A DNA stretch of 64,000 bases from Triangularia verruculosa (taxonomy: Eukaryota > Ascomycota > Sordariomycetes > Sordariales > Podosporaceae), in contig MU863952.1 of assembly GCA_033296885.1 (NCBI GenBank), positions 117,836 through 181,835 of the forward strand. Reading direction: 5' to 3'. Below, piece after piece: positions 21,318 to 33,146 of this stretch. A model generated the notes under the pieces. It saw nothing but the letters and a program-made list of their open reading frames with translations. It was not told where the DNA came from and made no database searches. The stretch's first letter is position 1. Every line of letters begins with the position of its first letter. Position numbers and translations under genes: made by a program.

Positions 21318-24300
21318 GGTCCTTGGGCCGAAAATGTGCGGATTTCAAGCCAGCTCTAGCGACAGCACAAGAAGGCGGAGGCGGAGGCGAAGGTACAGAG
21401 ACGGTTTATCGAGGGCGCGGTGTGGTCAAGAAAGCAACAGACAAGAATGAAGCGGAAGCACGCTGAAGATTGGAGGGGTGGGGGGACAGGCACGGAGGAG
21501 GCAGCGACAGCGGCGGGCGGCGGCGGGCAGCAGCGGAGCGGTGGGGAGGAGAGCAACGCAGGCTACAGGAGAGCAGAAGACAGTGCCGATGATGTCGGCG
21601 GTCGCATGCTATTTCGGCGCAATTGGCTTGTTTGAGGACGTCCTGTACTTGCTGCTCTGCTGGAGACACGCTATGAAGAAGTTTGAACTCTACAACGGCA
21701 ACAGGGCGGATCAGTCGAGGTGAAGATGGCGATTGCAGGAGGTGATGAAAAGGCTGGCCTGAGCAAGAGAGAGCTCTACCATGAGAGTCGGCAGGTTCTC
21801 TTTGGCAGTCAAGAGTCCCCGGTGCCGTGCGGCGAATGAATGGGGATTGGCCTAGACCTGGCGCGTGGGCGAACGATTGACAGCCGTCAAGTGGAGCCGA
21901 TCCATCTGGCAAGAAGTGGTAGGCACCGGCGGCACAGCGACACAGTGCGGGAAGCCTCCCCTAGCGCAGCTCAGGAATCTGTGGGCCCGCATGCCCGTTA
22001 GAGCCTGGTCAAGCGATGGGTGGTGGTGCACCCTGTTGAAGGGAACAGGGAATGGAACCTGGAAAGCACTGGGCAAAGCCCACCATCTGCCGCACAGACT
22101 GGTCGCCCGGTACCGAAAAAGTACGTAGGCTATAGTACAGAAGAAGACCAAGTTGAAAGTATCCCTCAGGTCCTCCATACCTCAGCTACCCGCTGGACCC
22201 TGCCATCAACTGGCGTCAAATGGCAAGATGGCGGGGACCGTGTCGAGCTAACTTGGTCCCTGCGCGGAGAGTCTCACACAGTGACTCGGGCCTGGAGAGC
22301 ACCTTTGTACCTTTTCGCTGATCCGCTCCAAGAGATACTTGGAGCAATGTCGTCCTGGGGAGATAAGACGGGGGGGAGACGAAAGGGTGAACAATAAACG
22401 ACCTGGTTGGTAATTATTGGATTCGGTGTCGATCATTCATGCCGGCGCAGAAAGCTGCTGGTTTTTTTTTTTCGCTGGAGCTCATGTGGCCATGAATGCA
22501 GCTTCCGGGAGGCTGCTAGTGTAAACCGGAGTGTACTAATGACCGACATTGATACGCAGACCATTGCATTCCGTTGACTGCCTGGCTGTCGTATGATGAC
22601 GATGAAAGACAGGCTTCGTGCTTGTCCTCGACGACGGGTGGAAGTGGAAGTGCCCGATTACCTCATCTCAATCCCGTCCCGTCCCCCGATTGACTTTCGC
22701 CGTCATCTCACGCTATTTCCACGAGAACATGCAACCGACCAAAATCTCAAAAGTACGGCTGCAGCTCGCCCGTTTCTCTCGAAACCCCCTGCCAGATGCC
22801 CATCCAGGCCTAGGCAAAATTGAATCCCAATAAACTGATGAGTCGATCGAACTGCGAGCCCGCCCGTCTGCCATGCACCACAGAATCCTGCAGGTGGTTT
22901 TGTCTGGACGTTGCGGCAACAAGCTTCCGTCTGATTGCTCAGTCACACCGCACGCTTTTCTTGCCATAGCCTAGCGTGATGCAGCTCCATGTCGGCCACC
23001 CTCCTTGATGTCTGCCCGCACAGTATCACGGCACATTCCCATACATGGCATGCTCCAGCAACTCTTCTAGTATAGCTTCGAGCTTCAAGGACGCTGGTAG
23101 TCAGCTGGAGTTTGATGCCCTCTTTGGACAGGCCAAGTTCAAAGAAAGTAGGCTTGTAAAGCTGGCACAGTACAGTAAGGTTTGCGGAAACGGTAGCAGG
23201 GATCATGAGGTTTTGTCGTTTCAACCACAGCCGCGAAAGCAAGGTACGACGGACAGGGCACTATAGGATGCTCACCGCTCAGGGTTACAGCCGCAAGCTT
23301 CCTTCATCTTCACCCTCCCTATCAGCCTGGAATTCGACGGTGTCGGCACGTGGTCGGGGAGCAAAGGGGCGGTCTATCGACTACGTGAAGGCTCTTGTTC
23401 GCCACAAGTCTATGTGTGGCGGGTCTCAACAAGCAGCTCCTGAACCGGGCCAAGGCTTCCGTGTATGGAGTGTTTCTTGATCAGCAGCAAGCGTTTCTAT
23501 TAATAAAACCGAGAGGAGCATCATATTCTGCGACCTGCCAAGCCACCCTCCGTTGACGGATTGGACAAGAGCACAATGCTGTGTTTTCGTGTGTAAAGTG
23601 CACACACGCTGCAAGTGCGCTGGTTTACGTGAATCGTGTTGGGACAGAACAGGCCAGCCAGTCTCAAGGTCTTGGGCCTCTTATTCCCAGCAAGGCATCC
23701 GATTGCCGTCCAATGCCGTCTCTTCCTCTTTGCCTCCATGCATGTCCAGCCAAGTTTGGCTGGGATATCCGCGGCTTAGGTCGATCGACCCTACCGGCGA
23801 TGCGACACTGCCCAACCCGCGCAGCAGACATGTACACGCTAGACACGGAGCGGTGGCTGTTTTCGGCACCCTACAGCCCAATCTTGGTCAGAGGTTCCAA
23901 AGTCCGTGGGGTGCTGCCTGACACCAGTACATAATAATGGAAGCTGGGGTCTCGAGTTCACTGCCGCTTGCTTTAGCATGCTCTCGACGAAATGAAACAG
24001 CCAATCAATCGTCAGCTGGGTGCATGCACTCGGAGCTAGGGCATCTGCGGAAGAATGGCGTTGGTGGGCTTGGCCAGAGCTTCAAGAGTCGGACAGACCT
24101 CGGTATTGCAAGCTCATCAACTGTTGAAGACGTCAAACCAAATGTCTTCAACATTTCTTGCATAGAAACTAAGTAAGTCAAACAACTTGCAGGTTCTGCG
24201 ATATCAATTGCGTTCACGGGCTATGGAACAGGCAAATCACGACTGTTGGCAACATGTGTGGAGGGGCAGCGCAGCTTCCCTTGAGAATTACCCCGCCAAA

Positions 24301-27300
24301 TGACCAACGTCTTCTTCATGGAGGGGTAGGTAGGTAAGCTTCCCGCTTGGCGTGGAGGGGCACTTTCCCCAACTTCTCCAACGAGCTGCTCTGCAGCGCG
24401 CGGCCTCCATTTCACACACATACCTCACACATGTGCATATCCAAACACCGAAAATGAAGAACTGGCACCCTGTCCCAGGAGACATCCAACCTGGATGACT
24501 TCTGACTCCTTCGACAGCGTAAAAAGAGAGCCAAGACCCCACCATCTATCCCATCCCTGCCTCCTTCAAATTGCCCTGGTAAGTGGCTCCATTTACCCCA
24601 CACTAGTCCCACTGTCTGACCAGGCCTAGGTATCTTAGCAGTCTCATCAGTCTTACAGTACCCAAAGCTCCTGGCGACGGGGGGCCGTTGTCGGCATCGC
24701 CAATTACGCTGGAGACTATTGCGCGATATTGTGCTTTCTGGAGAGCTTCATATTTCCTACACCATGATGAAACAACAGGTCTGCGATACCCGACGCGCTG
24801 GCAAATAGGACCTCAGGTACAGCCGTAAGCTGTCTTACCCCACCATGCCCACCCATCACAAAGCACATCGCGTTTCGGCTTCTCCAAAATATCCATACAT
24901 GTAGTGTACTGCTACATAGTCAGATGGCCAAGTCCCTATCTGTCGCTGGTGAATCGCTCGGGGACAGCCGCGTTACCCCTGGTGCCGCACCACCCGTTAA
25001 GAAAACCCCCCGAGGCAAGCGAGGCTCATGACGATGACGAGCATCAATATCAAGAGTGTCGGGCCAAGAAGCGACGCCTCGCAATATGGAGCAACAAGCG
25101 GCATCATACCTAACCAATATGGCCGGGCTGATCCACTTGATCCAGATTGCTCCCCCATATCTCCACCCCAACTCGAGACATGAGCCAAATATCCATCAAT
25201 ATAACAAGCAACCTGGACCACGGAGACAAATCCGACATCATGGGCGAGAAGAAACAAGGCCGATGAAGCTCCTTAACGGTTGATTGAGCTGCGGCTCTTC
25301 TTCAAAGCGCTACTGCGGCGTGGGAGGACTAATTACCCACCGGAAAAGCAGGATGGTCAGGTGTACCGTGTACAGCATGGACGGATGCGCGGAAGCGAAA
25401 AAGGTTCCACGATGTTGCTGCAGGCTCCGAGAACCTAAACCTGCTGATTCGCCGTCTTTTTTGCATGGCAGCCAGCTGCAGATGCATCGCTGGTTGCATT
25501 AGCAGCCCAACCTACCACGCCCAGTTGCCGTCTCTTCGAATTCCCTCAGCAGGTGCGGCCTAAAGAAAGGCCGGACCGCTTGTGTTTGCGGCCTACCGTG
25601 GGCACGGAGAGAGGTGAGAATTCTAGCCATTTCTGCTGTCAAGGAGAAAGATCTCGAGTTCCTGTTCAATATCCTAACCAAGCCGCATGCTGGACAGTTG
25701 GCTTGTCGTCATGAAATCTGTGCAGACTATCAAGATGATGAACCTTCCCTTTTCAGGAAGAAGCGATCGGGCTTGGGCCGTCTTTTGGCTTGTCAAGCGT
25801 GTTCTCGGGTTCCTTGCCAGATCTCACCCTTGTCCCGGCTTCCCCAGATTTGGTCTTCCATCCAGTTGAAGCTTGATAAGAGCTTGTAGGAGTTGGCTCT
25901 CGTCGCATCCACGATCAGCAGGTCCGCCTCATGTCGATGCCAAGCTGTACTGATACGACAGTGGGCCAACTCGCATTAGGTGAGGATACGAACAACGCCG
26001 AGGTCAGGATAACCATCATCAGATCCACTTTGTCGTCGTTGTTGGTTCAATACCTACCGCATAGGAATCCTTGACAGGCTCTTCAACGATTTCTTCAGTT
26101 ACCCGCCGAACCGCCTGTGTGCTTGGCCTTTGGAGACTTCTCTATGGGCTCTCGCAAGATTGTCGGACCTGCAACATAAGACGCGTTTGTTCACAGAGCT
26201 GCTATGATCAATGGTGTTCCTGAGCTAGCATGGGTGGCATCAAGATACCATCAGATGTCTTCTCCCTTGCCGCATGCTCGGTACGTAGTGGTCTCGAGAG
26301 ATGACCCCGTGATCCGCTTGTCAAGGCCCTGTCCCGAGATGCTGCAATCTCCAGCCGCTGCACGTAATATCTGGTTCTCTGCAGCTTGTGCCCGACTGAG
26401 TGTGGTGCGCCAGGGGATCCCACGGATATTGGACTGTGCACTTATCACGAACACATATTGGGGGTCCTTCAGAAGGGCAGCCTTCGACGAGTCGGAGCTC
26501 AAATTCGACCTATAAGTTCACCGGATGCAATGCGTGTTGCATGCATTGAGCTGCCGGCGTGGCAATGGCAACCGGTTCTTCCAGAAAGTGAGCTAGAAAC
26601 AAAACGATTCGCCTCAAGCTGTCAATCGAGGCATAGTGTGTCCGGCTAATCACCCATCACACACTCTTTGCCTTCACGCAGACACAACCAAGAATCGACG
26701 ACTGGCCTATTGTGTGCTGCAAAACCTCTTCATGTATTTGTTCACGCAGGAAGAAGCATGCAGGAACCCCTGCCATGTCACATCACCATTATTATCACAG
26801 GTGGGTGAAAGCAAAACGAGGACAGCACTGACAGCTCGGGTGCTCGGTATCCCTCACTGCGATGTTCAACACGCTCACGAGGCTGTATGGCGAGCAAGGC
26901 ACCCGGAGACGGCTGGTTTGGTCGGAGTAAGTACCCGCTCTTAGAGGCCGGGCGGAGCAAATACCGGGATCCCAACCACTGGCAGGTCTTCGGTATCGGT
27001 AGCGGACGGCTGGAATGGGGCCGCTTGATCGGCCCCACGCTCCTTGTCTCCGGCTTGCCGGTCGCTCCAATATTCCCGCTCATGGTGTGTGGCAGCCACT
27101 CTGAAATCCATCTGCACATTCACCTCTCAACATGAGGAAAACCACGAGAGTGTACACGTAATTACATGACACATCCTCGGACTTCCTCCTGGTTTTCTTT
27201 AAAAGCCATTTGCCAGTGTGCACGCTACAAAACCAGAACGCCACTTCTTGTGGTTGAAGAATGCAGTGTAACGATATTGTCGCCACCTGCATGACAGATT

Positions 27301-27361
27301 GTAAGTCATTGGCCCACTTGTTGGTGATAGCTATGCTTCTCAACTTCTTCCTCTGGGTAGG
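21318..27361. other. 6-kb gene-poor region upstream of the C2H2 factor, ending at a transposon
   Basis: Many short frames occur, none above 125 codons and none with a domain, conserved composition or coherent intron chain. The first kilobase is probably leader and promoter of the C2H2 factor gene. I found no tRNA, snRNA or repeat array. A non-coding RNA cannot be excluded by eye. Confidence 0.4.
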
Positions 27362-27389
27362 CTCGTTGGCAACAAAATAATCGGGACTC
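27362..27389 (+). repeat. left terminal inverted repeat of the transposon
   Basis: 28 bp, identical to the reverse complement of 28686-28713. The following bases diverge. Confidence 0.92.
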
Positions 27390-27466
27390 ACAAACCACCC
27401 CACCACCACTTCAAACATCAACAAAACACTCAAATCATCACCAAATACACCCATTTTTATTGCATT

Positions 27467-28555
27467 CTAATGCCCAGTCAATGCGCCTTCTAATTCTATA
27501 CAGTCCTCAAGGATTTGAGGGATTTGGTCGACCCATTTGTTGATTCTTTTTTGGCTCAGTTTGGCCCAGCCCTCCTCCGCCAAGCCTTTGACCGTCTCGT
27601 CGTCCCAACACTGCCTTTTCCGAACCTCACGCTTAGTATACGCCCAGGCTTTCTCAATAGGTACGAAATCTGGCGAGTGGGAACTATTGAAGTAATGGTC
27701 TAATCGATTCTTCTTCGGCCCTCCACCACCGTGGCCGCTATCGTTGTCTTCCTCGAGAACAAAGCTGTGCCCCTCGCGAAGCCATTGTCCGACCACTGGC
27801 TCGAGGATCTGGTCCCGGTACACCTTCAAGGACATCTTTCCGTTGTTATTGCTAGGTACATCGTACCAAACGAGGTCGCTTTTGAAGTCGTAGCCGATCG
27901 CCGCCCAACAGTGAAGACGCCGGAGATCTGCCTCGGCAGGCTCTTCTTTCTCGATGAGACACTCTGGGCATTCCCGCTCCCACGACCTCCTGATGATATA
28001 CACCTTGCCGGATGGCCCGAAGCCGTAGTGGCACTCGTCTGAGAACCGAACGTTGTACCAATCCTCTGGTTCGGGGTACTTCTCGAGCATCGTACGGGCG
28101 TATTCTTCGCGCCTTGCCTTCGCGTGCGGTGAGATCCACTTCTTCTCACAGGCAATACACATTCGGAATCCCCTCTCCTTCAAGCGCCGGCGAACGGTTT
28201 CGCTAGAGCATTCGATATCGAGCCCTACAGCGGCAGGAAGGCCTGCCCAGGGAATTGTACGGCCGTCAAATCCATTGGTCTCCAAGAAGGCCTCAATTAC
28301 GTCAACGTCGTCTGACGATAGCTTCCTTTTCCTGCCTCTGGTATCGGGAAAGGTGGAATGAAAGGTACGGCCGTTGTGGGCTCGCGGTTCGCCCAGTATA
28401 CGCCAACCAGAAGACTTGCCGACGTTAAGGTCGCGGAAGACCTGGGCGTGGAATCCGGTCTCTCCTTTTTCTTCGAGGTAGTCACAGATAGTTTGAACCC
28501 GGACCTTTTTTGGTGTATCGGCATGTGCAAAACCCATTTTGATTGAAAAGAGCAT
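27467..28555 (-). CDS. Tc1/mariner-like DDE transposase
   Basis: The open frame encodes 362 residues from the ATG at 28555 (MLFSIKMGFAHADT); a second ATG six codons later is an alternative start. The N-terminal half has helix-turn-helix-like segments (VQTICDYLEEKGETG; SSETVRRRLKERGFRMC) that should bind the terminal repeats. The catalytic core shows RFSDECHYG (first Asp), VLEEDNDSGHG (second Asp) and SPDFVPIEKAW (Glu). The Asp-Asp spacing is 96 residues and Asp-Glu spacing is 30, shorter than the 34 usual for Tc1. A glycine/lysine-rich GGGGPKKN lies where relatives would have a longer loop. There is no frameshift, stop or sign of C-to-T decay, so the enzyme may be functional. Confidence 0.88.
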   Translation of the reverse strand: MLFSIKMGFAHADTPKKVRVQTICDYLEEKGETGFHAQVFRDLNVGKSSGWRILGEPRAHNGRTFHSTFPDTRGRKRKLSSDDVDVIEAFLETNGFDGRTIPWAGLPAAVGLDIECSSETVRRRLKERGFRMCIACEKKWISPHAKARREEYARTMLEKYPEPEDWYNVRFSDECHYGFGPSGKVYIIRRSWERECPECLIEKEEPAEADLRRLHCWAAIGYDFKSDLVWYDVPSNNNGKMSLKVYRDQILEPVVGQWLREGHSFVLEEDNDSGHGGGGPKKNRLDHYFNSSHSPDFVPIEKAWAYTKREVRKRQCWDDETVKGLAEEGWAKLSQKRINKWVDQIPQILEDCIELEGALTGH

Positions 28556-28685
28556 CAAATTTACTATGGAATTACTATGGAATGCAAGATTGTGGGAAAA
28601 AAACACGCATTTATTGACATTGTTGTGATCAAAGGTGGTTGATGACGGTGGTGGTGGGCAATTGCAGGGGTAAAAACCTGTTTAG

Positions 28686-28713
28686 GAGTCCCGATTATTT
28701 TGTTGCCAACGAG
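28686..28713 (-). repeat. right terminal inverted repeat of the transposon
   Basis: 28 bp, exact inverse of 27362-27389, followed by the GTAGG also found before the left repeat. Confidence 0.92.
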
Positions 28714-30450
28714 GTAGGTGAACAGCAGCTTGACTCTGATATGTTGCAGTTTCAAATCAATTCCTGATACGGAGCTTCACCTATGAAGATTGATACCCTC
28801 AACACCGAAACCATAGATTACCCTTGACTGGCTTCGTTGATATGCTGACACACTGCACCTCTAACTCCTGCCAACGATGACGTCGCGGTTGCGCCAAATC
28901 ACGGCCAGTCGGTGGCGAGATCCATCACTCGGTGTTTATCCCCCTTTTTTCCTTCAGGGAATGGGAGACATCACTCCTTTCTACCACGTGCTCAAATACA
29001 CAAAACTAGCTGCCGCTACTGTCACGCCAAGAGAATACTTCGTTCGTTCGCAGATCCAGTGGCAATAGTAGGCTTGCATTTCTCTTGAAGAGTTTTCAGA
29101 GCTCGCTCCATGTTCGAGGTGTGTTTTGATGACCACTGGCTAAGAAAACGTTGCACGCGGTGCTTTTAGATTCCGACGTTTGCCGATTCCTTTTGAAAGC
29201 AACGGGCTAGGCTGCAAAACTTGTCTTTACACATGCCACTGCTTGCACAGTATTGACATCAACCATAAAGTCTTTGGAAAAGCCCAAGTCCAGATGTCAG
29301 TTAACGCCAACGAGCTTAGCGGTCATCCTCCAGAAAGCCACCGGTACTAATAAATCACACACAGTCCTTTGCTGGATCTAAACACATGTGGCGCCTGTTG
29401 GGTGGCATAATCAACCCAGTAATCCTACCGGTATTTCAACATCATACAGGTCAAAAAGCAACGCGATAATAGGTTTATTTCCCTACTGTTCATGGATTCA
29501 GAAATCCGTTGTGGCTCATATCAACTGGTGGCATATGCCTGGCAAGGGCCATAATCCTGATGAGTAGGCCACCATCACAGAGTTTGGGACACTTTACTGG
29601 GTAGCTCACCTGTCATCAAGTCCCGAGTGTCTGTTGCCTGTCGATCATGGACTCCTGCCGCGAATCCGGAGTCATTCGCGGCTTCGGCGCGGGGGCTGAA
29701 AGGATGCAGATCTCTTTCGTCTGACATCAAGGTATAGCCGGTGCTTATTGACAGTTCTCTAGACAAACAGTTAATCAAGGCAACACTAGAGAAGAGGCCT
29801 AGCTCCAGCAGACTGAGAAATGGCCAGGGCCAAAAGACGGGTCTGTCGGCTGGGCCCGCCACCGTGGTTCCGGGTTCTTTCTAACCATTCAATATCCCTT
29901 GGGACATGTCGCGCATGTGAGAGGCTGCAAGGATCTTTGTTCTTTCCCGTCCTTGAAATCTTCAAACCCAGCTGTTCCGCGCTATCAATGTTGTGGAATT
30001 TGCTGGATTCGGATGGCGGTGGCACTGTCAGGAGCACAGTCGTAATATTCAAGCTGGATCTCAGCTCTATTGCTGCTAGTGAGCGCTTCGATAAAATGGG
30101 GACGGCGCAGCAGATTCGAACTCGACAACTAGTCAATAGCCATATCATGAATGTAGCTCGGAAGGAACCGAGCGGATATGGCTTGTACTGCGCCTACGGT
30201 TGATAGATGCTGAGGATTCCGGTGCGAGGCTAAGTAAACATAAAGTCCGAGGAGCATGGTTGGGGGCGAATCCACACCAGGTCAGGGGCAGGGTCGTTGA
30301 TCAGGATAGGTAGCGTTGTATGAACGAGGCATCGCATAATACTTCTTCCTTTTATACCAAGTACTGTCCTACCGTTCTTTGCCTCTCGCTTCCGTCTTGC
30401 TGCACATCATTATTGTGTTCGATCTTAGTTTCCTTACCTAACCCGGTGAG
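28714..30450. other. 1.7-kb intergenic region right of the transposon
   Basis: No convincing gene; the open frames are short and without pattern. The right end should be the promoter of the WSC-domain gene. A GATTCGAACTCG sequence near 30114 looks like a tRNA B box, but no paired stems surround it. Confidence 0.4.
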
Positions 30451-31277
30451 ATGAATGATGTAAGTCTTTGTATTCTTATCCTCCGAGTCCCAATCCCTGG
30501 GCTAACAAACATCAGTTTGAATCAAATCTTCCAATTCCTAACCGGGAAAAGAACCACGGAAATGCTCTCCCAGAGGTCTACATTTGTCACCATCACGGCC
30601 CAACAGGGGCCGGCCAGCATCCCTGGCGCGGGAAGCCAGATCGCACACAAGACGCTGAGGACGACGACAACACGATCTTTCGTCAGGACGGCAGGAGTCT
30701 GCCACCACGGCCAGATTCTACGGCTCAACAGAAAAGACGAAAGCTCCTCGGTCTGGACCTCCCCATCGCCATCCTCACGTTTTTCCTCGTCCTCGTCACA
30801 GCCGGTTTGATTCTCGTAGCCGGCCTCTTGGGCCATAAAGTGATTCAGCTGGAGATGTCAATTCCATCATTTACTCTCCCGCACATAAACTCAAACACCT
30901 CGACTCCAAATCAAGAACAGTCGCCACAACCACAGCCACAGCCCATCACCGCCAGTCTGACCGAGACCATTCAGGTTTCGATTCCCGGCTGGTCGTACTT
31001 TGGTTGCTACTACGACAACTCTGAGCGCGTCTTCGCCGACTACGCCGGCTACGATAAGGAGAACCTGACCAACCAGATCTGCGCTGACAAGTGCGCGGAT
31101 AGGATATACCAGTACTTTGGCACCACGACCGGGAGGCGGTGTTTTTGCGGGTCAACGGCGGAAAAACTGAAAAGGGCGCCGGATTGGGGTTGCAGCGCTC
31201 AATGTCCTGGTCAGAAGAATGTGTTTGAAGCTTGTGGGGGACCGAGTTTTCATTTGAGTGTGTGGAAGAGGGATTGA
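30451..31277 (+). CDS. single-pass membrane protein with C-terminal WSC domain
   Basis: The predicted protein has 256 residues. Exon 1 is only ATGAATGAT (30451-30459). A 56-nt intron (30460-30515: GTAAGT, GGCTAACA, CATCAG) separates it from exon 2 (30516-31277), which continues in frame as FESNLPIPNREKN. A polar N-terminus of about 80 residues ends in QQKRRK. One transmembrane helix follows (about 84-110, LPIAILTFFLVLVTAGLIL). A Ser/Pro/Gln-rich stalk precedes a WSC domain (about 161-253) with YFGCYYDN, the C-ADKCAD pair, RCFCGS and the final GG motif. WSC domains bind carbohydrate and occur in wall-stress sensors. There is no N-terminal signal peptide, so I infer type II topology with the WSC domain outside. 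This is not a classical Wsc sensor, which has the reverse order. Confidence 0.82.
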
Positions 31278-31613
31278 TATTCCATGATCAGGGGTTGTGC
31301 GTTGCTACGAGGGAACAGTAGCATGAAAAGCTGACAGCAAGACTTCCACGGGAGTTTCTGTGTGGTTCTCAAAGAAGCTTGACGACTTAATGTTCATGTG
31401 TCTGAGGCTTGTACAAGATGCCGAAGACTTGTGTCACTTTTTGATTATTTCCTCGGAGACAACGTGGGTCCTACACAACTTAGATGCATAGGGGGGTGAT
31501 GAGATAGTGCATAGATGCCCGAATAACATTGAAAGCATACGAACCTATATTCAAAATCCAGGACCTGTCCTTCCACCTCCGCCAACTACCTTTCAGTACC
31601 ATGGCCTGTCTAC
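31278..31613. other. convergent intergenic stretch
   Basis: 3' ends of the WSC and F-box genes; nothing else recognised. Confidence 0.4.
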
Positions 31614-33146
31614 CTAGATCCTCGGCGTAGGTGATGAACTTTCCCTCGGTGGTGAGCCTACCTCGAAATACCCTTTGGATATCCAAGGCGTGGGGTACTC
31701 GATGGCGATTCCCGTGGACTTAATCTCTGCTGCGACACGATCTATTCTGTCGTACGGATAGACCTTTACTTGGCAGAGCCTACGAGAGAAGAACCCGCTG
31801 TCGGGGTTAAAATCGACTCTGATGTTCTCGAGCGGTATCTTGCGGTCAACAGCAGCCAAGACCAGCCCTCGCAGCCAGTCTTCATCGTTTTGGTCAAAGT
31901 CTTCTATGCTTTCGGAGCACTGCTGATCGACTCCGGTCCAATGCCAGCAAAGCTTGCGCAGACGCGGGGCCAGAAGCTTCAGGTAGGTGTTATTTGCAGC
32001 CACGTTGTTCCCGTTCCACTTGTCCTCGTCTGACCAGCGCACCATGGTATTCCAGCGTGAAATAGAAAGCTCTTCCAGCAGAGGGAAGTCTGTCACATCA
32101 AAGCTGCCAAATGCGCCCGACAAGATGGAAATCTTGATGGAGCGAAGGGTCGACTTGTGGTGGGAGAGCAGGACGTGCATCACAGTCAAGTCAAAGGCCT
32201 GACGTCTGCCAGACCAGTTGACGTGATGATACCAGGACTGAAATGAGAACTGCTCAAGCTTCCTGAAAATAAGTAAAAGCGTTGGAGGTTGTCAGGGGTG
32301 TCGTCAAACCCGCTAAGGGTGATGGAGGTAATGGAGGAGGTTCTCAAGTATGTCTGGACAAACATGCGGTCAGCATGGCTTGTTGAGCACGGGGTGTGCA
32401 CTGTGGCTGGAAGAGACGGGATGAATATGAAGCTGGGATCTTGCCTTCATCACGCTCGAGGGGAAGCGTGGATATGTTGGTGCAACATTGGATAGTTCGA
32501 GGGCTTTTAGATTGGGCATATCGTCGAGCATCTGGCAGACCGGAACAAGATGTAACCCTGCGTTCATGTACAGGTGCAAGGTTTCAAGGCCAGTCATGGA
32601 CTTTGCGGCGGCGAAGAGAACAGGCCAGAACAGATCCGGTTCTGAATCCGACACTTGGAAGCTGAAGAATTTCGTGTTTGGCAACGAGTTAACCAGAGAT
32701 ATGGCAGTTTGGACATGGTAGCTGGTTGAGGAAACACCAGTGTTTTCTTCAAGTCCCAACTCCGACTTCCTGGGGACGCCATCCAGCACCGCCCGCAATT
32801 CCAACTTGTGGCAGTACTGGCCTAAGGATCGGTTGTCTTGAAGACAAGAAATCAACTTCGTGACTGCGTTAGATGTTCTGATCTTGGTCGGATAAAAGAG
32901 ATTGTCTCCCCCGAGGTTGATGCTGAAGGCTCGATACAAGAACGGCGTGATGACACGCCTGAAACGGCGACAAACTGCCAACAGGGCTATCCCGTCTCGG
33001 TATTTATGATTATGAGTGAGATGACGGCCGCCATACATTTCATGGTCGTGCATTCCCGAAACTGCTAGCTCGAAAATGGGATCCAGAAGCTCGTCTGGTA
33101 AACTCAAAAAACCCTTATGGTGAACGGCAGTCGGAGGGGTAGTCAT
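31614..33146 (-). CDS. F-box protein with leucine-rich-repeat-like C-terminal region
   Basis: The predicted protein has 461 residues in three exons: 32454-33146, 32310-32353 and 31614-32262. Intron 1 (100 nt) uses donor GTGATG, a perfect GCTGAC branch and GTCCAG. Intron 2 (47 nt) uses donor GTTTGA, a CTGAC branch and TTTTCAG. Both donors are weak, so the model needs RNA support. The first in-frame ATG is at 33146. FLSLPDELLDPIFELAV (about residues 13-30) is the F-box that would bind Skp1 in an SCF ubiquitin ligase. Repeated LxxLxLxxN patterns follow (TGLETLHLYMNA, PNLKALELSN, LLEELSISRW, PRLRKLCWHW), typical of substrate-recognition repeats in fungal F-box proteins. The substrate is unknown. 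Confidence 0.72.

Larger units (their letters stand above)
27362..28713 (-). mobile_element. Tc1/mariner-like DNA transposon with perfect 28-bp terminal inverted repeats
   Basis: The left repeat (27362-27389) and right repeat (28686-28713) are exact inverted copies of 28 bp beginning CTCGTTGGCAACAAAATAAT. GTAGG stands immediately outside both ends (27357-27361 and 28714-28718). This equals a TA target duplication with the repeat starting two or three bases further out, or a 5-bp duplication. The element is 1352 bp and carries one transposase gene on the minus strand. Perfect repeats and an open transposase suggest a recent insertion that escaped repeat-induced mutation. It sits in a gene-poor region and interrupts no recognisable gene. 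Confidence 0.9.

Noticed and set aside
21600..21700. CGGCGCAATTGG followed by GTTTGAACTC, resembling tRNA A and B boxes
   Set aside because: The spacing and stem pairing do not fit a tRNA; the A-box first bases are wrong.
30090..30135. tRNA-like B box (minus strand GAGTTCGAATCTG)
   Set aside because: No T-stem pairing, A box or acceptor stem can be formed around it.
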